Source: Liopterus haemorrhoidalis (Eukaryota > Arthropoda > Insecta > Coleoptera > Dytiscidae). From it: a DNA stretch of 64,000 nt. The notes under the pieces are model-generated. The model had not been told where the DNA came from, did no database searches, and saw only the letters and a list, made by a program, of their open reading frames with translations. The translations under genes were made by a program, and so were the position numbers. Location: positions 6,220,924 through 6,284,923 of the forward strand of contig OZ020616.1 in assembly GCA_963971575.1 (NCBI GenBank), written 5' to 3'. Shown piece by piece: positions 20,973 to 30,660 of this stretch; positions within the stretch are counted from its first letter, which is position 1, and every line of letters starts with the position of its first letter.

Positions 20973-21410
20973 ATGGTCTTGTCTGATAAAGGGATGTCAC
21001 ACGCTAGGCTCAAGTTATGTAAGCGATGTATTTCAGCTGCCAATTTGGTTTGATGTGTCTCTGTCCGTCAGCGTTTTACAATTGAGTAGAGCACATATTT
21101 TGGACATATTTCGGCGCTGATATGTGTTCTTCATTCTTTTTTTATGGTGCAGAACCATGACGGAGACATAAAGTAAAAAACTGGACGCATTTGAGATATG
21201 ACCGTTTCCAAAATTGTGCTCCGTGGTCCCTTGGAGGTCCGTATGATATTTTTTAAGGGTCCGCGATAAAAAAATTAAGATAATTTTGTACAATAATAAG
21301 ATTTTTCATTTAATAATACGTAATGTATTGTTTGTTTTACAATCTGACGATGGTTTGCTGTCGACTGTTGACTGCACCACATGTAATCTGTGCAGACGAC
21401 GTGCACTCTA

Positions 21411-21590
21411 AAAATAATTTCCATTTTGTTCTACATATCTGTGAGCAAGCTTTTGCCATGTTACTTTATTGTAAAAATAAACAGCGAAATAGACTGAATT
21501 TAGAGATGATATAAGAATAAACCTGACTAATAGCCACAATCCAAAATATTTATTTATCCACCAAATTATTTCCTTTATAAGAGGGGTTGC
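21411..21590 (+). pseudogene. hAT transposase C-terminal (dimerisation) fragment
   Basis: The frame reads NFHFVLHICEQAFAMLLYCK, then NKQRNRLNLE. After a 1-nt shift it continues DIRINLTNSHNPKYLF. CEQAFSxL, KxKxRNRLN and DIRxxL are the conserved hAT C-terminal dimerisation signature of the ZBED5/SCAND3 type. This may be the 3' counterpart of the N-terminal fragment at 5718-6059 but is 15 kb away. The LINE tail at 21640 follows at once, so an insertion probably cut it. Confidence 0.6.
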
Positions 21591-21639
21591 CAAACTTGCA
21601 ATATTTCCAACCATGGACAGATCTTGTCTCAAATGTTTA

Positions 21640-21868
21640 TATTCTCCAAAGAATGAAAAAATATTCAGAATTGCCCATTGTAAAAACAAGAATGATCCAG
21701 TTCCTCAGCTATATAATGAGGAATGGAAGTAGATATCATATAGTGCAAAATATGTATCAAGGAATAGTGCTGGAAAAACAGAGTACTGGCAAGAGAAGGA
21801 TATCAAGATTGAAGAACCTTAGAACCTGGTTTTCTATGACTACCATTACATTATTTCTTCGTAACTAG
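21640..21868 (+). pseudogene. LINE C-terminal fragment, second RTE/Jockey-like type
   Basis: The frame reads IVKTRMIQFLSYIMRNGSRY, HIVQNMYQGIVLEKQSTGKR, RISRLKNLRTWFSM and ends LFLRN. It corresponds to the RKxxYLGHxLRN..Y.LLQ.I..GKI.GKRxxGRRxxSWLxNxRxW motif of common LINE ORF2 C-termini, with GH replaced. No reverse transcriptase is present. Confidence 0.65.
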
Positions 21869-21889
21869 TTAGTACTACTTACTTAGTAC

Positions 21890-22418
21890 CAGAGTTGGGA
21901 CGAGTACAACTAAAATGTACTTAAGTACTGAGTACTAAATACTTTGAAAAAACTGGACTTGAGTACACGTACGAGTACAATACTCATGTACTTCAAGTAC
22001 TTATTTTCGAGTACAAGTACAAGTACTAATACGTCATCCGGTCGTTTATCCGGATAAGTAAAAAAGTGATATGTATACATACTCGTATATATTTTACTTA
22101 TAGGTTATAGTTATATGATATAAAAACAACTGGTTAGTTGTAATATAAAGAACAAAATTTTTATTTATTACATAAGTACATATATATATTATTAGAATTA
22201 GAACAAAAAATAATACTGTGAAATATACGAGATTAAAATGTGAATTTAGAATTAGCCTTTAAGAGAATGAGTTTTTCAAAATTATCGTCACTTAGTGCAT
22301 TTCTTCTTGGGGAATCTATTACAGATGCAAAGGAAATATATGTATTGCTTTTAAAGAAAAGTTTTTTTAAGATCTTGTAATCATTTAGCATATGGATATT
22401 TGTTCTTCTATCTTCCAA
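21890..22418 (-). mobile_element. hAT element remnant with GAGTAC-rich subterminal region
   Basis: From CAGAGTTGGGACGAGTACAA at 21890, dense GAGTAC/AAGTAC motifs run to about 22045, a known style of hAT subterminal repeat. The transposase C-terminus lies in antisense at 22233-22418, as expected if 21890 is the 3' end of the element. No opposite end or 8-bp duplication was identified. Confidence 0.55.
22233..22418 (-). pseudogene. hAT transposase C-terminal fragment
   Basis: The minus frame ends FASVIDSPRRNALSDDNFEK, LILLKANSKFTF and stop at 22233. RRNxLSDxNFExLxLLKxN is the terminal motif of many hAT transposases. The residues before it do not match the expected PxSSAxxERLFS block, so an internal deletion joins unrelated parts. 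Confidence 0.65.
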
Positions 22419-22439
22419 ATATTTATATTTGTCTATTAA

Positions 22440-22555
22440 TATTTTTGTTTAAATTTACCCCCCCCCCTTTGTCCCAGGGTGCCCGCCGAACTCCCGCATT
22501 TCTGAAATATGCCCACTTAGAAAAAAGGTTTGCCGCCCCCTGCTCTAGAAATTGC
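22440..22555. mobile_element. Possible solo hAT terminus with C-tract
   Basis: A C-tract at about 22457-22469 precedes CAGGGTGCCCGCCGAACTCC, and the segment ends GGTTTGCCGCCCCCTGCTC. Inward this gives GAGCAGGGGGCGGCAAACC, similar in style to other hAT ends in the window. No partner end found. Confidence 0.35.
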
Positions 22556-23539
22556 AATAAATATGCTGGGTTTCACGTTACAAATCCCACTCTTATTCCA
22601 TTATTATGTACGTTTTTATAAATTTGCGATAGGGGAGGACTAAGATCAATACGGGAATACAAACATCTGAACAACAGGAAGAAAAAGTCAGCTTAGCTCT
22701 TCGGCCAACTGGACCTGGTCTCCCCGATAATAAGGACTTAATCCTTTAGCTTTTGTACCATTAGGTGTAAGGCTGTGTTGAAGTTTGAGTTTCTGCTAAA
22801 ATTTTGATTTTTTCTGTAACTTTTTTTCAACCGTATTCTTCAGTTCTTCGCTCCATACTTTCCGTGGCTCTCTGCGATTGCTCCTGGATGTTCTCATTTA
22901 CATGACTCTTCTTGCTTCCCTGTCCTTGTTTATCCTTTTCTCTAAATGTCGGTAATAAGGATATATTAAAAATCCTGTCCAAATTTTGTTTCTTGATTTT
23001 ATAACGATTACAATACTTTTGTTTTCAAAAAAATGATTTACTTAAATACATAGTGTAGTTCATATTTGTTGTTGAGATCAACTGAGTATGATTATAAATT
23101 TTTGTGTCCATAATTAGAAACAGACACTCCTTGTAACGACGCGAAGTCCATATACCACGCACATTGTTTGAAATGAGTATAATGTTCTGTAGTAATTGCT
23201 TATTAAAATAAACATCCACACATTTAATTGTAAGCAAGATGTGAGGCTCTGATAAGACAGTATTATAATGCGAGTTCTTACTAAGCGTTCTATCTCTATC
23301 AGAGTTAGCCACCTTTCGTTAGCGCCTCGGCTACATTCATTACTTACGATTGATAATTGTTCGCACTGATTGTGCGTATGTAACATTTATAAAGACTCAT
23401 TTACACCACCACCCAAATTAGCTAAGATTATTAATGTTTTACTTCACTTGAAACTGGAGTTTTCCCCAGTGCACTTAAAACTAGTAGAGTGGTACCAATT
23501 CCCAAAATTTTAAATTGATGTGATCACACCTATCAATCC
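22556..23539. other. No firm gene; weak antisense LINE-like stretch
   Basis: On the minus strand at about 22800-22905 the frame reads RREPRKVWSEELKNTVEKKL, loosely like the RRPRxxWxxEx block of LINE C-termini, but it is too short to claim. Two overlapping minus-strand frames at 23025-23386 have no recognisable motif. Confidence 0.35.
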
Positions 23540-24990
23540 ATTGCATTAATAATAATATCGAAACAGCATGGTTTTAGAAGGGGACATTCTACAACTACAG
23601 CACTATTAAAAATATTAGACTATATTTATAAAAATTTAGACAAAGATCGTCATGTTCTAGCAGTATTTTAAGATTTATCGAAGGCATTTGACCGCGTAAA
23701 TCACAAAATCCTGTTGGAAAAACTAGAAAAAATTGGACTTAGAGGGAAAGCTCATGATTGGTTCCTCTCGTATCTAAATAGTAGGCAGCAATATGTAGAA
23801 ATTGGAGATTCAAAGTCAAGTCACTTATTTGTAACACAAGGAGTTCCGCAAGGAAGTGTGTTAGGGCCACTTCTTTATATTTTATATGTTAATGACGTTG
23901 TGGGAGATGCTCTGGGTTCGGAACTTGTGGCCTTTGCGGATGACACCACAGTAATGAGTTCCGATTCAGACTGTAGTACCCTTGTATCGAAAGTAAATGG
24001 CGACATAAAGTTACTGAATAATTGGCTAACATCAAATGAACTAATATTAAATGAAGAAAAATGTAGTTTCATAAAATTTGTAAAAAGAATACCTACATAT
24101 GGGGCTAGCCAATTAATAAAAAATAAAAAATCTATTAAACATGATTCAACGGTTAAATTATTAGGATTTCATTTGGATGAACAGCTTACATGGGATACTC
24201 AAATAGATAGTCTATGTAAAAGAATGTCCCAAGAATGTTGGAAAATTAAATTACTAGCAAAATCATGTAGTCAAGTAGTAGTGCGGACATATTATTTTGC
24301 TAACATATACTCAGTACCAGCATATGGCTTACTATGCTGGGGCACAAGTTCCGAACTCATTAGATTATTTAGACTGCAAAAACGCATTCTTCGTAATATG
24401 GTTGGAAGCAGTAATAGAGCATCATGTGTTTCAGTTTTTAAAAATTTACATCTCTTGACAGTACCATGTATGTATATCTATCAAGCTTGCATGTATGTAA
24501 GACAAAACTTGTCAGATTTTGAAAGACGACTAGATGTACATACATATAATACAAGAAATAAAAAGATTTTGGAAATACCTTTAGTCAGATACGCCAAAAC
24601 GGCTAACAATCCAACTATATTATCGAGAAGAATGTATAATGAACTGCCACAATACATAAAAGATTGTAAAACTAATCCAATATTTAAAAAAACTTTGGCA
24701 GATTTTTTAGTAGAAAAATGTTATTATAATCTAAATGAGTATCTCTTACGAAACTAGAAAATAAGATATTTTAATATGATTATATGTATACATATATATA
24801 TTTAACAAATGTAACAAATTTTACTTTTTATTTCAATTTTACTTTAATTTTAATGACATTTTAATTTTATTATCGACTGTAATAATAATTTTTATTTTAT
24901 TGTACTGATTGTATTTTAAAAATTGACTTGTCCAATATTATGTATATGATCTACTGGACCAATAAATTATTATTATTATTATTATTATTA
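23540..24990 (+). mobile_element. 5'-truncated CR1-like LINE
   Basis: This copy holds the reverse transcriptase from the QHGFRRGHSTTTAL block to the C-terminus, about 230 bp of 3'-UTR, and an (ATT)n tail after GGACCAATAAATTATTATT. A microsatellite tail instead of poly-A is usual for CR1-type LINEs. The 5' half with the endonuclease is absent. Target duplications were not identified. Confidence 0.8.
23561..24757 (+). pseudogene. CR1-like LINE reverse transcriptase, one premature stop
   Basis: The in-frame reading starts with KQHGFRRGHSTTTALLKIL and continues to TAG at 24755-24757, with one TAA in AVF*DLSKAFDRVNH (near 23669). After it come LRGKAHDWFLSYLNSRQQYV, GVPQGSVLGPLLYILYVNDV and the catalytic box AFADDTT, then LLNNWLTSNELILNEEK and a long C-terminal region. 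The DLSKAFD, GVPQGSVLGPLL and FADD motifs are those of non-LTR reverse transcriptases. The enzyme would copy its own RNA at a nicked target. The frame after the stop is open for 347 codons, so the copy is fairly young. It lacks the endonuclease and a start. Confidence 0.85.
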
Positions 24991-25059
24991 CATTGAAAAA
25001 ATTCTTGCACTAGCATATATTCAATTATCAATTATTTTGAAACCATTAATATTTTTATA

Positions 25060-25131
25060 GGCGATCAAACTAGCATTCGTCCCGGTTTGTCGTGTGAAAG
25101 TGCTCTTCAGTTAATTATTTCAGACTGGAAA
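25060..25131 (+). pseudogene. LINE reverse transcriptase fragment interrupted by a mariner
   Basis: The frame reads GDQTSIRPGLSCESALQLII then SDWK, resembling the QxGFRPGxSCETALxxxxxDWK block at the start of LINE reverse transcriptases. The mariner at 25133-26632 begins directly afterwards, so this fragment seems to be its insertion site. A continuation after 26632 was not recognised. Confidence 0.45.
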
Positions 25132-25492
25132 ATATCAGGTCGTCAAGGATGAAATTTGTAGTTAATAATATTGTCAACTTTAACAGCTTATTATTTGACA
25201 TTGGTTTAATATTTTACCGTTCTGTTTTTTTTTATTCGAAAGTTGTATGCTCTAAAAAATATTAAAAAAAATAAATTAATTTTGTTGAAAATGGGACGGT
25301 CCGAAATTCGCACTATTATGAAGTATGAGTTCTTCCGTGGAACTACAGCATCACAGACCGCGCGAAACATTAATAGTGTATTTGGCTCTAGTGTTACTAC
25401 GCAGTAGACAATATCAAATTGGTTCGCTAAATTTCGTACAGGTAACTTAAAAACCAATCAAACCAGTGGCGAAGGGACAACTCCGTTAGACT

Positions 25493-25923
25493 TGCCCTAC
25501 CATAAAAAAAAATAATAATAAAAAAAATAAATAATTTTATTTTTAAAAATTTAAAAGAAGATTTATGTAAATCTTCAAAAGATTTGGTTTACTAGATACG
25601 ATTTTTTTTAAATTTTAAAGTTTAATAACTTCCGTTTCCGGTTTCGGATTTTGATAAAAAACAATAGAGCTCTTCCCAATTAATAGGAGAGTTTTTTAGT
25701 ACCAGAACGAACTCTTTAAGTTAAACCGTTTTTGAGTTATCGTGTATACACACAGACACACAGACACACAGACACACAGACACACAGACACACAGACACA
25801 CAGACACACAGATACACAGATTCACAGACACACACACAGACACACACACGTCATCAGTCAAAATCTCGACATCGAAAATTTTCGCGATTACAATACTTGC
25901 CCCTTATATATTAAGGTCGGGCA
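25493..25923 (+). mobile_element. Element C: (CACAGA)n-bearing insertion in the mariner
   Basis: The insertion begins TGCCCTACC and ends GGTCGGGCA, short inverted ends. It contains TTTTTGAGTTATCGTGTATA directly before a (CACAGA)n tract and ends TACAATACTTGCCCCTTATA. That last block and the GGTCGG end are shared with element B at 32298-33207 (ACAATACCTCCCTTATATAT, CGGTCGG), so B and C are related. No protein is encoded. Confidence 0.6.
25748..25852 (+). repeat. (CACAGA)n microsatellite
   Basis: Tandem ACACAGAC units, ending in ACACACAC variants. The open frames through it (THRHTDTQ repeats) are an artefact of the tract. Confidence 0.95.
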
Positions 25924-26632
25924 AAAAAAACAAAAAAAACTGGCTCATCGACCACTGCAGAAATATACTGCAACCAACTGGACGAAATGATGCAAAAACT
26001 TAGAGAAAAACAGCCTGGATTGGTCATCAGATCGACTATTGCCTAATAACGCTAGACCACACACTGCACATATGACTGTGGCAAAACTACAGGATTGGAG
26101 TTGGAATTTCTTCATCATCCTCTATACTCACTAGACTAGCCCCCACTGACTATCACTTCTTCCGCAATTTGGACAACTTTTTAATAGGAAAACAATTTAA
26201 TTCCGACAATGCCGTAAAACTGGCCTTCCAGGAATTCATTGACTCTCATCCGCCAGGGTTTTATACCACCGGCCTGAACAACTTGCCGCTTAAATGGCAA
26301 AAGTGTATAAACAATATAGGCGCATACTTTGATGAATAAAATAATTCCTTATATTTGTACGTTATCAACCAACTTTGCCTTTTTTTCTACAGATTTCATC
26401 CTTGACTACCTAATTTCGACCGTTTTGCGAATTTCCAACCGTTCCATTTTCAACAAAATTAATTTTTAAAAAAGTTTTTGATATTTTTTAGATCAATAAT
26501 TTCTTTAAACAGGCGAAATGTGTAACTTTCAACAAAAAAAAAAAAAAAACAGAACGGTAAAATATTAAGCCAATGTCAAATAAAAAGTTGTCAATATTAT
26601 TAACTACACATTTCATCCTTTATGACCTGATA

Positions 26633-27190
26633 TTTTAATTTTTTTGATTATATTTTTGGATCACATCAGCCCTTTTTATTACTACTTACCCTATTAGAAT
26701 AGTTTATTTGTTTATATTCTGTTCTTATCCTTATATTTTCATTGCATTTCGATACAAGTGACAGCGTACTGATTGACCGACTACCCTATAAAAAACTTTT
26801 AGAGTGGGTACTATATAAAAACTAAACCTCATTACGTCCACGGCTTTTATCCCGAAAATCCGGATTCATTAACGAGGGATGAAAATTTAGCAACCACAAG
26901 TAAAGCAATGCAAACGTAATCCAAATTGTATATGAACGCTATTTCAAGGTGCACATAATTTAAATACGTGATGATCTTCAAGTGTATCTCGGTCAAACAG
27001 GCGAGTTATCTCCTGACCCAATTAGAGTTTGCCACCCGTGGTCTGACAAATGGAATGACAGTGCTAGTTTCACACCAGTGCCACGCCGCGGCCGATAATA
27101 GAATTAATTACGTACCAGCTTACACCCACGTTACTAGCAATACGAGAAGCTACACTGATTCAACATAATATAACAAAGTTTTTATCATTC
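26633..27190. other. No gene supported
   Basis: A 66-codon frame (26968-27168) has no recognisable motif and ends just before the LINE insertion at 27203; it may be chance. The rest is AT-rich. Confidence 0.45.
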
Positions 27191-27202
27191 AACACCACTT
27201 CA

Positions 27203-28486
27203 CCGGCGAGCCAACGTTACAGGAACGACGAGAAAAACTTACCATGATGTATGTAACAAATCTGGCTGCTAAACCAAACCATGCAACATACAATCACTTT
27301 TTCTTAAAATCAAATATTCAGAATACATTGAACATACATAACAATACCAAGTTACAACAATATATTAGCAACATTTTACAATCTAACAATATTCTAATCC
27401 CTCCAATTCAACCAACCACCTTCCATCATACCCCACCCTGGCTCTTTGGGAAAATAAACACAAACACAGGTCTAAGTAAATATAAAAAAACAGAATCAAC
27501 GATGTTAAAAACCAAGTTCGCGGAACTACAGCGCCAACTGCACGAATGTCAGTTCTATTACACAGATGCGTCAAAAACTGACAACAGCTGTACTATAGCT
27601 GCTGTACATAACGAGGAGAGTAAAACGTACCAGTTACCAGCAACCAGTAGTGTGTTCGAAGCAGAAGCGGTAGCAATTCTGAAAGCACTCGTAATGGCAT
27701 CAGATACCACCTACCGAAACATAGCCGTCTGCACTGACTCTCTAAGTGTACTACAAGCCCTCAACAACACCTACTCAAAAGAAATAGTCATACAACAAAT
27801 TCAAGACCAAGTACACCAGATGACAGCGGAACCAACGAAAACAGTACACCTCATCTGGGTTCCTGCCCACATTGGCATAGAAGGCAACGAACGTGCCAAC
27901 ACAGCCGCCCGAGATTCCACCTGTCATGAATATACACTCTACCTACCCCCCAACAAAACCTACATAAGACAGACCATCAAGACGAAACTCCACACGAGCA
28001 GACTGACTAAGTGGCGCGAAACTACCAACAACAAACTTCGAACAGTTAAGGAAGACATACAAAACTGGAACTCAGGTACCAACAGACGAGAACAAGTAAT
28101 AATGACAAGACTCAGAATCGGACACACTAGACACACACACGAACACCTCATGGCAAGACTAGACAACAAACTATGTGAGGTATGCAACGAACAACTTACC
28201 GTTAACCACATACTAATTAACTGCCAACGCTACACTAACTTACGCACAAACTACAATTTACAACAAGACCTTAAAGACAACTTAAGACTAGACTCAACAA
28301 TGACCAATAACGTACTCAACTTCTTACAGGCAACCAATATTCGTCATCTAATATAAGTTCAAAATTAATAATGTCAATCAATATACTAATTATGTATCAA
28401 TTATGTAACCACAGTAATTTCAGACACTAATAGCCAAGCAGCTGAAGTGTCTTAAAATAAACTTAAAATAAAAAAAAAAAAAAAAA
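27203..28486 (+). mobile_element. 5'-truncated I-type LINE with 12-bp target duplication and poly-A tail
   Basis: The 12-mer AACACCACTTCA at 27191-27202 recurs at 28487-28498. Between them lies the 3' part of an I-group LINE: an open ORF2 end, a short UTR and a poly-A tail (about 28470-28486). This is a textbook target-primed insertion product, truncated inside ORF2 before the RNase H domain. The perfect duplication and uninterrupted frame argue for a young insertion. Confidence 0.9.
27205..28356 (+). CDS. I-type LINE ORF2 C-terminus: RNase H and cysteine knuckle (partial)
   Basis: The frame is open from the insertion edge to TAA at 28354-28356; the first Met is at 27244 (370 codons). Counting from that Met, the RNase H domain shows FYYTDASKT (Asp108), SVFEAEAVAIL (Glu141), VCTDSLSVLQAL (Asp165) and WVPAHIGIEGNERANTAARD. 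The usual fourth Asp of GNExAD is Asn219 here. In I-group LINEs this enzyme removes the RNA strand during reverse transcription. A knuckle follows, CEVCNEQLTVNHILINC. The reverse transcriptase and endonuclease are missing by truncation, so no complete protein can be made. There is no promoter of its own. Confidence 0.85.
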   Translation, partial: GEPTLQERREKLTMMYVTNLAAKPNHATYNHFFLKSNIQNTLNIHNNTKLQQYISNILQSNNILIPPIQPTTFHHTPPWLFGKINTNTGLSKYKKTESTMLKTKFAELQRQLHECQFYYTDASKTDNSCTIAAVHNEESKTYQLPATSSVFEAEAVAILKALVMASDTTYRNIAVCTDSLSVLQALNNTYSKEIVIQQIQDQVHQMTAEPTKTVHLIWVPAHIGIEGNERANTAARDSTCHEYTLYLPPNKTYIRQTIKTKLHTSRLTKWRETTNNKLRTVKEDIQNWNSGTNRREQVIMTRLRIGHTRHTHEHLMARLDNKLCEVCNEQLTVNHILINCQRYTNLRTNYNLQQDLKDNLRLDSTMTNNVLNFLQATNIRHLI

Positions 28487-28498
28487 AACACCACTTCA

Positions 28499-28787
28499 AT
28501 ATATACATGCATTAAACTCGTCCGAACTGGAAAAATCGCAAAACTTAGCTTACCTTATAATTTTGCTAATTAATATTTATTTATTAATTATATAATTCTT
28601 AAGGATCGTGAAAGGTTTGTTCCATGGTTCAGTATTAATTAGGTTGAGGTTCTTCTTAGTACACAACGCTAGGACAACGGCCTAGTTGATGTGGCCTAAT
28701 CAGTATTTCAATCAGTGGCACATAGTTCGAAAAGAATCAGCAGTTTCTAATCAGTTCCAATCGAATGTCCTTTTATTAACATTTACA
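28499..28787. other. No gene seen
   Basis: Short AT-rich interval between the I-type LINE and the piggyBac element. Confidence 0.5.
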
Positions 28788-28791
28788 TTAA

Positions 28792-29669
28792 CCCTCCGTC
28801 GGTCGCAAGAGTTTCAAAATGATACAAGCGCGCAAACTTTCAGGGCCATTTTATTACGTGAATGTAGGGGTAGTCCACCTCCACAGTACCTTCCTTATTT
28901 TTCTTTAGCTAGCTGTCAGTGTCAGTCACGTCACCCAATTGATTTTGTGCGTTTAGCAGAACCGTCTTATATCATAATGATACATTGCGACCGAATGTGT
29001 AAGTATTTGTGCATTTTGTTTTTAAAGCGTATGTTTCGTATTATTTATATTTTTTATTTAGAGAATAATGGACCAAAACCAACATTATAACTTGGATGAT
29101 CCCCGAGATATGAAAGCTGTGATGAAATTTGTTTTTGATGACGACGACGAAGTAGAAATAGAAATTTTTCAGGATGATACGGACACGGATGCGGAAGATG
29201 TTCCAGCAGAAGAAAGGTCTGAAAATTCTGATACTGAGGATAGTGGGACTGATGAAGAACCCGATCAAGAGGATTTACTTTATCTAGGGAAAGACAAAAC
29301 CACGAAATGGTCGAAAATGCCGCGTAAGAAATGGCGACGCAATCTTCCAGGGGTTATACGGGATGCACGACATACCAAACTACCTATAGAATGTTGGCAT
29401 AATTTTTTCTGTGATACTATGCTGGAATGGACACAATGAACTGATAAGGATTTTCGTTTAGAATTATTTTACGTTGTATTTTTTACTTTTAAATAAATAA
29501 ATAATACAATAATGAATTGTATTAACTTATTAAACTATTAAATAAATAAAAAATAATTATTAAACAAAAACCCAAATATTTTCACTATTGTTTCAAGTAA
29601 AAGTCAAATGTATCATATTTATACATTGCGACCGTTTCGTAACAAAATCATATTGCGACCGATGGAGGG
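28792..29669 (+). mobile_element. piggyBac element, TTAA-flanked, internally deleted
   Basis: The left end CCCTCCGTCGGTCGCAA (28792) and the right end, complement of CCCTCCATCGGTCGCAA (to 29669), are 17-bp TIRs with one mismatch. Each is flanked by TTAA (28788-28791, 29670-29673). Further TTGCGACCG copies near 28986 and 29625 form subterminal repeats. At 878 bp it lacks most of the transposase. Non-autonomous unless helped in trans. Confidence 0.9.
29068..29439 (+). CDS. piggyBac transposase N-terminal fragment (123 codons)
   Basis: MDQNQHYNLDDPRDM opens an acidic N-terminal region (DDDDEVEIEIFQDDTDTDAE), followed by DLLYLGKDKTTKWSKMPRKK, LPGVIRDARHTKLPIECWHN and FFCDTM, then a stop. YLGKDKTxW, LPGVxxxAR and PxExWxxFF are the start of the piggyBac DDE_Tnp_1_7 domain. 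The catalytic Asp residues and C-terminal Cys-rich domain are deleted. The frame is intact, so a short DNA-binding or regulatory protein is conceivable. A pyrimidine-rich TTTTTTATTTAG just upstream could be a splice acceptor. Confidence 0.75.
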   Translation: MDQNQHYNLDDPRDMKAVMKFVFDDDDEVEIEIFQDDTDTDAEDVPAEERSENSDTEDSGTDEEPDQEDLLYLGKDKTTKWSKMPRKKWRRNLPGVIRDARHTKLPIECWHNFFCDTMLEWTQ

Positions 29670-29756
29670 TTAAAAAAACCTTTGTACTGTAAAACAGACT
29701 TTGGATTTTTTGGTTATGATCATTATAATTCAAATACCATTTTTCAGTATGACTTA

Positions 29757-30659
29757 CGAGGTGTGTAAATTAAGTAACCGGACTGGTAACATAGCGTTTG
29801 ATCTGGCAACATTTGGGTTGGACCTGGAGGGGCGGAAGGTGAACATGTGATACGTCTTCAGTACGAGTTTGAACATGCTAGAGTAATTTTGTTGTCCGTA
29901 GCGATTTTTTTCATGAAACAGTTTTTCTAGTGCGTTCTAAAAATGAGTGACATTCATTTCGAGCAACAGTGTGCTATTAGGTTTTGTTTCAGACTTAGGC
30001 ACAGTGCAACGGAAACTTCAGCAGGCCTATTGAGTGTTTTGTCAAGGACCAGGTTTTTGGTGGTTTAAGACATTTTCAGAAGGAAGAGAGTTGATTGAAG
30101 ATGAATCATGCAGCGGAAGACCTTCATCTTCAAGAACCGATGAAAATGTAGACAGAATATAGGATCTTGTGCGTTCAGATCGTCGGTTGAGAGTCAGAAT
30201 AATCGGGTCAACTCTTCCCCGATTATTAAATTTTTGATTCACACTACCGTTCATCAGATTTTGACCAAAGAATTAGGGATGAGAAAAATTTGCGCAAAAA
30301 TTGTTCCAAAAAACCTTTCACAGGACCGAGTTTTTGGCCAGTAAAAATATTTCGTGGCTCCTCCTTATTCGTCTGACTTGAGTCCTTGTGACTTTTTCCT
30401 CTTCGCAAGATTGCCTGCAAAAAATCACCGCAAAGGACGTCATTTCGGGACACTTGAAAACATTCAAACGTCCGTAAACCAGCTGAAAGCTGTTCCAGTA
30501 TCCGAGTTCCAGCACTGCTATAAGGATTGGAAGAACTATCTCCAGCGCTGTATGGCTTCCCAAGGAAGTTATTTTGGAGGAGACAATATTGAATTGTAAT
30601 TCTATTCGAATAAAAAAAATTAAAAAAAACAGTCCGGTTACTAAATTTACACACCTTGT
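29757..30659 (+). mobile_element. mariner element, internally deleted
   Basis: CGAGGTGTGTAAATTAAGTA then ACCGGACTG at the left is matched at the right by CAGTCCGGTTACTAAATTTA then CACACCTTG. TA precedes the left end (29755-29756); the right outer bases are mutated. The 0.9-kb element holds both ends of a mariner transposase with the catalytic middle removed. Confidence 0.8.
29943..30599 (+). pseudogene. mariner transposase, multiply frameshifted
   Basis: MSDIHFEQQCAIRFCFRLRH begins at 29943. Shifted frames then give RPSSSRTDENVDRI, LVRSDRRLRVRIIG and KELGMRKICAKIVPKNLS. The last frame reads VAPPYSSDLSPCDFFLFARL, KGRHFGTLENIQTSVNQLK, then YKDWKNYLQRCMASQGSYFG and stop at 30597-30599. SPCDFFLF is the third-Asp motif of this mariner lineage. 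The segment with the first and second Asp is deleted, between VPKNLSQ and the PPYS block. Confidence 0.8.
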
Positions 30660-30660
30660 C

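Larger units (their letters stand above)
25291..26338 (+). pseudogene. mariner transposase split by an insertion
   Basis: From ATG at 25291 the frame reads MGRSEIRTIMKYEFFRGTTA, then SNWFAKFRTGNLKTNQTSGE, with one in-frame stop between them: a mariner helix-turn-helix domain. After the nested repeat, shifted frames give YCNQLDEMMQKLREKQPGL, HHPLYSPDLAPTDYHFFRNL, DNFLIGKQFNSDNAVK and NNLPLKWQKCINNIGAYFDE with stop at 26338. SPDLAPTDYHFF holds the third catalytic Asp of the mariner DD34D triad. The first catalytic Asp region is missing; several frameshifts are present. Confidence 0.8.
25133..26632 (+). mobile_element. mariner element with long TIRs and a nested (CACAGA)n element
   Basis: TATCAGGTCGTCAAGGATGA at the left (25133) and the complement of TATCAGGTCATAAAGGATGA at the right (26632) begin inverted repeats that extend about 100 bp, past AACGGTAAAATATTA. 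TA lies at each outer edge. Inside are an N-terminal (25291-25460) and a C-terminal (25975-26338) transposase piece separated by a foreign repeat (25493-25923). TIRs of this length are longer than the usual 20-30 bp of mariners. Confidence 0.8.

Noticed and set aside
23025..23386. Two overlapping minus-strand frames of 90-95 codons
   Set aside because: No recognisable motif, overlapping each other in different frames in AT-rich DNA; likely chance.
25732..25990. THRHTDTQ-repeat open frames
   Set aside because: Translation of the (CACAGA)n tract.
26968..27168. Upstream part of the I-type LINE protein
   Set aside because: It is in the same frame, but the target duplication at 27191-27202 shows that the LINE begins at 27203; the residues do not resemble LINE sequence.
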